The position numbers and the translations under genes are program-made. The notes below the pieces were generated by a model, which saw only the letters and a program-made list of their open reading frames with translations, made no database searches and was not told the DNA's origin. A DNA stretch of 64,000 nucleotides from Leisingera thetidis (lineage in GTDB: Bacteria; Pseudomonadota; Alphaproteobacteria; Rhodobacterales; Rhodobacteraceae). The DNA is taken from the NCBI RefSeq assembly GCF_025857195.1, contig NZ_CP109787.1:3475001-3539000 (forward strand), written 5' to 3'. Shown here one piece after another: positions 62,101 to 64,000 of the stretch (positions are counted from its first letter, which is position 1; each line of letters begins with the position of its first letter).

Positions 62101-62166
62101 AACCAGCAGCACCAGTTGGTCGCGTTTCGAGTATTTCCAGATAAAATGGAACAAAGAGCGCTCGAT
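59158..62166 (-). CDS. ABC-exporter-like protein with lost ATPase motifs and a C-terminal cyclic-nucleotide-binding domain
   Basis: A ~1000-residue protein. Residues ~10-310 are a six-helix ABC exporter membrane domain. A nucleotide-binding domain starts near 345 but has GIAAPSEEDRRA where Walker A should be (residue ~379), with no GKS/T. After FQGSFGDNV (~430) an insert of about 250 residues follows, then the second half: VGGQG, LLILDSAMASYD (Asp796, Ser797 in place of the catalytic Glu) and IYLAPSF instead of the switch histidine. Residues ~870-1000 are a CAP-type domain with GRLVGELGLIRHEPRALS. ATPase activity should be lost. The start is unclear: the best-spaced codon after GGAG is ATC 62164-62166; TTG 62152-62154 is the canonical alternative. 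The family is known in Rhodobacterales. Confidence 0.75.
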   Translation of the reverse strand: MERSLFHFIWKYSKRDQLVLLVVTACLFPLLYLTLELPKRIINDAIGSETSTITVLGQSFGQLTFLWILCGAFLLAVLCHGLLKMRINTMKGVLAERMLRRFRYQLIARVLRFPQPYFERVSQGELVSMVTSESEPMGGLMGDAVSQPVLQAGQMLTILFFLFVQNFWFGMAAIALIPLQGWLIPMLQRQINQLNKKRIKQVRALATEIGESAAGAATLRINGGWRYRMAVVTARLGRLYDIRFEIYQKKFFMKFLNNFITQLTPFFFYAVGGYLVLQGKVSLGALVAALAAYKDLASPWKELLAYYNQTQDMSVRWDVILERFAPQGMVDDKLLSSEPEDLGRLEGDVVLDAVSVRDTDGNLVLEELSAAFPAGQVIGIAAPSEEDRRALAELLTREILPSSGTVTVAGRNLSGLHQATIAARIGYATSRPVLFQGSFGDNVMMPMRLRPLGEARDLQQLEIAKRAGNSPDPFDAPWLDPKLAGFSSEEELRGWWLQLVEGIGSDTALFRRGIEQRFEADAHQQLAEQLVRLRPAVQKAIHDAGLDVHVHFLDPESYNPALPVAENLLFAASEQAMTGAVLHGHAEFLDQLKQLGLDEGLVALTRDVVEMLRQIFGMDGTGHPLFRKLGLDVEAYEAAIALVDRPAGSNAAALRREELAQLLIVPFTISAEQIGPAFGDGMKERILGFRRSHGQSLLKALGAGFVPFSGESFAPSLTVLENALFGKISDAAGAKGDEVRKLVSELMVREGLRDQVVELIFDMPIAVGGQGLAASFAEPLAFCRATIKRPDLLILDSAMASYDLETRVAVHRNLRKLLPETTLIYLAPSFQSPDVFDVFFELRQGRLVSDEAEAAAAGDGASSQDLARKLRALEQTELFSGLNRRQLRLLAFGARWFEAKAGEAVFLKDDEATDGAYMILEGEAGLYLPLPEDEDRLIATVGPGRLVGELGLIRHEPRALSMIAESDLRCLRIGEEEFLAVVENDASTAFKLLQVVAGYVSN

Positions 62167-62350
62167 GGGAAAGCTCCATAAATGGCGGCTTCGGATATGG
62201 GCTGCCTTATGGGTAGCGCGGTTTGGCGGGCACAGGCAATGGGCAGAAGCCCGCTGCGTCCCGTTGCGGCACCCGGCCGGCGCGGCATTTGCCAGGCGGG
62301 AAAAAATCCGTAAGGTTCCAGCGAGGTACACTTGCTGGAGGTCATTCGGT

Positions 62351-62743
62351 TTGCCGGAATATGTCGGATCCGTTCTGCTGCTGCTCTGCGCCCTGCAGGT
62401 CAAGCACCTGTTTGCCGACTTCTTTCTGCAAACGCCGAAAATGCTGTCCGGCCGCTGCGCCTATGTCCACGTGGGGCGCGCCCAGCACGCCGGTGTCCAT
62501 GTGATAGGCTCGGCCCTGGTTTTTGCCCTGTTCGGCGCGCCGGCGGTGTTCATCCTGGTGCTTGGAGCGCTGGAATGGGTGGTGCATTTCCACATTGATT
62601 TCGGCAAGGCGCGCTTTTCCGAACGCCGCAAGCTGAACCCGCAGCAGGCGATGTTCTGGCAGGCGATGGGCTCGGACCAGGCGCTGCACCAGCTGACCTA
62701 TATCGCCATGGCCTGGGCCTGGGTGAAATACGCCGCGATGTAA
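62351..62743 (+). CDS. DUF3307-like membrane protein
   Basis: A 130-residue membrane protein with about three helices. VKHLFADFFLQTPKML near the N terminus and RAQHAGVHVIGSALVFALFG match the DUF3307 family, whose function is unknown. The start is a TTG at 62351, nine bases after GGAGG; there is no ATG in frame nearby. It diverges from the ABC/CNB gene. A CTGGGGGC-CA-GCCCCCAG hairpin follows the stop (62758-62775). Confidence 0.72.
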   Translation: MPEYVGSVLLLLCALQVKHLFADFFLQTPKMLSGRCAYVHVGRAQHAGVHVIGSALVFALFGAPAVFILVLGALEWVVHFHIDFGKARFSERRKLNPQQAMFWQAMGSDQALHQLTYIAMAWAWVKYAAM

Positions 62744-62757
62744 TCAGCACCTGCAAG

Positions 62758-62775
62758 CTGGGGGCCAGCCCCCAG
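62758..62775. terminator. Hairpin after the DUF3307 gene
   Basis: CTGGGGGC and GCCCCCAG form an 8-bp stem with a two-base loop just after the stop codon. It lacks a T-run, so termination is only probable. Confidence 0.4.
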
Positions 62776-62782
62776 ACCCCCG

Positions 62783-62843
62783 GAGTATTTCTGCAAAGAA
62801 GAAACTCAATAAAGGTCTGCAATTCTTCTTTGTGAAAACACTC
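62783..62843. repeat. Dispersed palindromic repeat, third copy
   Basis: Left arm GAGTATTTCTGC followed by AAAGAAGAA (62783-62803) pairs with 62823-62843 (TTCTTCTTTGTG then AAAACACTC) with four mismatches and a 19-base loop. It shares the CAAAGAAGAA core with the copies at 11947 and 16594. It lies between convergent genes. Confidence 0.75.
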
Positions 62844-62907
62844 CCGTCCCGCTGCCGGCAGGCGGCTTTGCCGCCGAGAGGGGAGGCCTGCGCCGCAGGC
62901 GCAATGA

Positions 62908-63417
62908 TCAGGGCACCACGGGCTTGTCGCGTTTGATCGTGCGCAGCACCACATTGGTCTGGGCGCTGGCAACCGCCGGCAAGCGGAACAGGAAATCCTC
63001 CAGAAACCGGTTGTAGGCATCCAGGTCCGGCGCTAGCACCCGCAGGTGGTAATCTGCCTGGCCGGTGGTGGCATAGCATTCCTGCACCAGCGGGCTGGTT
63101 TCCACTGCACGGATGAACTCCACCAGCTTGTCCGGGTCATGCCGGGTCAGATGCACATGCACAATGGCCTGGAACCCCAGCCCCATTGCGGGCGCATTCA
63201 CCACCGCGCCGTAGCGTTCGATGATGCCCGCTTCCTCCAGCGCCCGCACCCGGCGCCAGAGGGCAGAGGGCGACATGCCCACCGCCTCGGCCAGGTCGGC
63301 GTTTGAGATACGGGAATCCTCCTGCAGCTGGGTCAGAATGCGGCGGTCGCGGCGGTCGAGTTTCATTTCCCGGTCATAGTATCCGTTAAGGCCCATCTTT
63401 TCGGAAATTTTAGCCAT
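62908..63417 (-). CDS. Lrp/AsnC-family regulator
   Basis: A 169-residue regulator: winged helix (RRILTQLQEDSRISNADLAE, MSPSALWRRVRALEEAGII) and a C-terminal RAM domain (GFQAIVHVHL, TTGQADYHLRV). The start at 63417 follows GGAG by six bases; internal ATGs at 63396 and 63366 are weaker. It diverges from the indolepyruvate ferredoxin oxidoreductase gene and probably controls it in response to an amino acid. Confidence 0.88.
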   Translation of the reverse strand: MAKISEKMGLNGYYDREMKLDRRDRRILTQLQEDSRISNADLAEAVGMSPSALWRRVRALEEAGIIERYGAVVNAPAMGLGFQAIVHVHLTRHDPDKLVEFIRAVETSPLVQECYATTGQADYHLRVLAPDLDAYNRFLEDFLFRLPAVASAQTNVVLRTIKRDKPVVP

Positions 63418-63513
63418 AAATCTCCGCAAAACCAACAACTCAGGCAAATCTTTTCAGGCTTTGAGGATTATTTTTCCGGGAAACACATACTCCGCGCAAG
63501 GATTCCCGCCGCG

Positions 63514-64000
63514 ATGACCAAGCTGAGCCACGACTTCCGCAGCTACAAGCTGGACGACCGTTACGACATGACCAGGGGCCGGGTGTTCCTGACCGGCACC
63601 CAGGCGCTGGCCCGCATCATGCTGGACCAGGCCCGCCGCGACCGCGAAGCGGAGCTGAACACCGCAGGCTTTGTGTCGGGCTACCGCGGCTCGCCGCTGG
63701 GCGGGGTCGATCTGGAGTTCTGGCGCGCCAAGGCGCGGATGCAGGAAAACCGGATCAAATTCATGCCCGCGGTGAACGAGGATCTGGGCGCCACCGCCGT
63801 TCTTGGCGCCCAGCAGGCCGTGCTGGACTCGCAGTGCGAGGTCGAGGGCGTGTTCTCCATGTGGTACGGCAAGGGGCCGGGCGTCGACCGCTCCGGCGAT
63901 GCGCTGAAACATGGCAATGCCTATGGCTCTTCGGAAAAGGGCGGTGTGCTGGTGGTGGCCGGCGACGACCACGGCTGCGTCAGCTCCTCGATGCCGCATC
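63514..64000 (+). CDS. Indolepyruvate ferredoxin oxidoreductase, N-terminal part
   Basis: The first 162 residues of a protein that leaves the window. VFLTGTQALARIMLDQARRD, VSGYRGSPLGGVDLEFW, NEDLGATAVLGAQQA and WYGKGPGVDRSGDALKHGNA are the thiamine-diphosphate pyrimidine-domain marks of fused indolepyruvate:ferredoxin oxidoreductases (about 1100-1200 residues in Rhodobacterales). The enzyme oxidises aryl-pyruvates to aryl-acetyl-CoA. The start at 63514 has a weak upstream site. An Lrp-type gene diverges from it. Confidence 0.9.
   Translation, partial: MTKLSHDFRSYKLDDRYDMTRGRVFLTGTQALARIMLDQARRDREAELNTAGFVSGYRGSPLGGVDLEFWRAKARMQENRIKFMPAVNEDLGATAVLGAQQAVLDSQCEVEGVFSMWYGKGPGVDRSGDALKHGNAYGSSEKGGVLVVAGDDHGCVSSSMPH

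Noticed and set aside
1..64000. CRISPR array
   Set aside because: No regularly spaced direct repeats were seen by eye; the repeats found are palindromes or single pairs.

Overview
The window is GC-rich chromosomal DNA from an alphaproteobacterium, most likely a marine Roseobacter-group member (Rhodobacterales, close to Leisingera, Phaeobacter or Ruegeria). The signs are a malyl-CoA lyase of the ethylmalonyl-CoA pathway, an NAD-linked fdsGBA-fdhD-fdsD formate dehydrogenase operon, an irr gene facing fabA-fabB-fabI, a dgcN/dgcA D-glutamate pair, an FYDLN-domain protein, and a dispersed palindromic repeat built on CAAAGAAGAA. This placement rests on gene content read by eye, not on a database search.

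Layout. 1-2.4 kb: 5' end of a PAS/chemotaxis gene, then a membrane PAS histidine kinase with the FixL heme signature and its single-domain response regulator. 2.8-5.3 kb (minus): pyk, a small membrane gene broken by an in-frame amber codon, rpmI and rplT. 5.4-9.7 kb: small conserved genes, an EamA transporter, a secreted PHB-depolymerase-like esterase and several striking hairpins. 10-14.4 kb (minus): MFS transporter, dgcN, dgcA and a D-amino-acid transaminase, probably D-glutamate/D-amino-acid use. 14.6-18.8 kb: mcl1, an unknown gene, an Lrp/LysE divergent pair and accA. 18.8-20.5 kb is a scar: a stub of an HxlR regulator and an IS110-family transposase split by one extra T. 20.7-24.8 kb: GntR regulator with two perfect operators, an adenylate-cyclase/TPR protein, a YgjP-type metallopeptidase, the FYDLN protein and tRNA-Ala(GGC).

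25.4-32.3 kb: LysR regulator and the fds formate dehydrogenase operon with its FdhD sulfurtransferase. 32.9-40.4 kb: one long ferric-siderophore uptake operon (binding protein, two permeases, ATPase, DUF2218-SIP reductase, ExbB, two ExbD, TonB) without an outer-membrane receptor. 40.6-43.5 kb: radical SAM protein, phytanoyl-CoA dioxygenase and a divergent LysR. 43.5-46.7 kb: irr divergent from fabA-fabB-fabI, with a Fur-like palindrome between. 47-57.6 kb: FKBP isomerase, HAD dehalogenase, three alpha/beta hydrolases, PLP dehydratase, EEP-family protein, pcaD and pcaB, Zn alcohol dehydrogenase, enolase-superfamily dehydratase and an ArsR regulator with the SqrR/BigR persulfide-sensing cysteine pair. 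58.3-64 kb: FAH-family hydrolase, a very large ABC-exporter-like protein whose ATPase motifs are lost and which ends in a cyclic-nucleotide-binding domain, a DUF3307 membrane protein, an Lrp regulator and the start of indolepyruvate ferredoxin oxidoreductase.

Most of this is ordinary roseobacter chromosome. The least explained items are the ATPase-dead ABC/CNB protein, the FixL-like heme kinase, the back-to-back palindromes at 6171-6272, the shared GTGATCACAA operators, and the structured intergenic elements near 20.6 and 46.8 kb.
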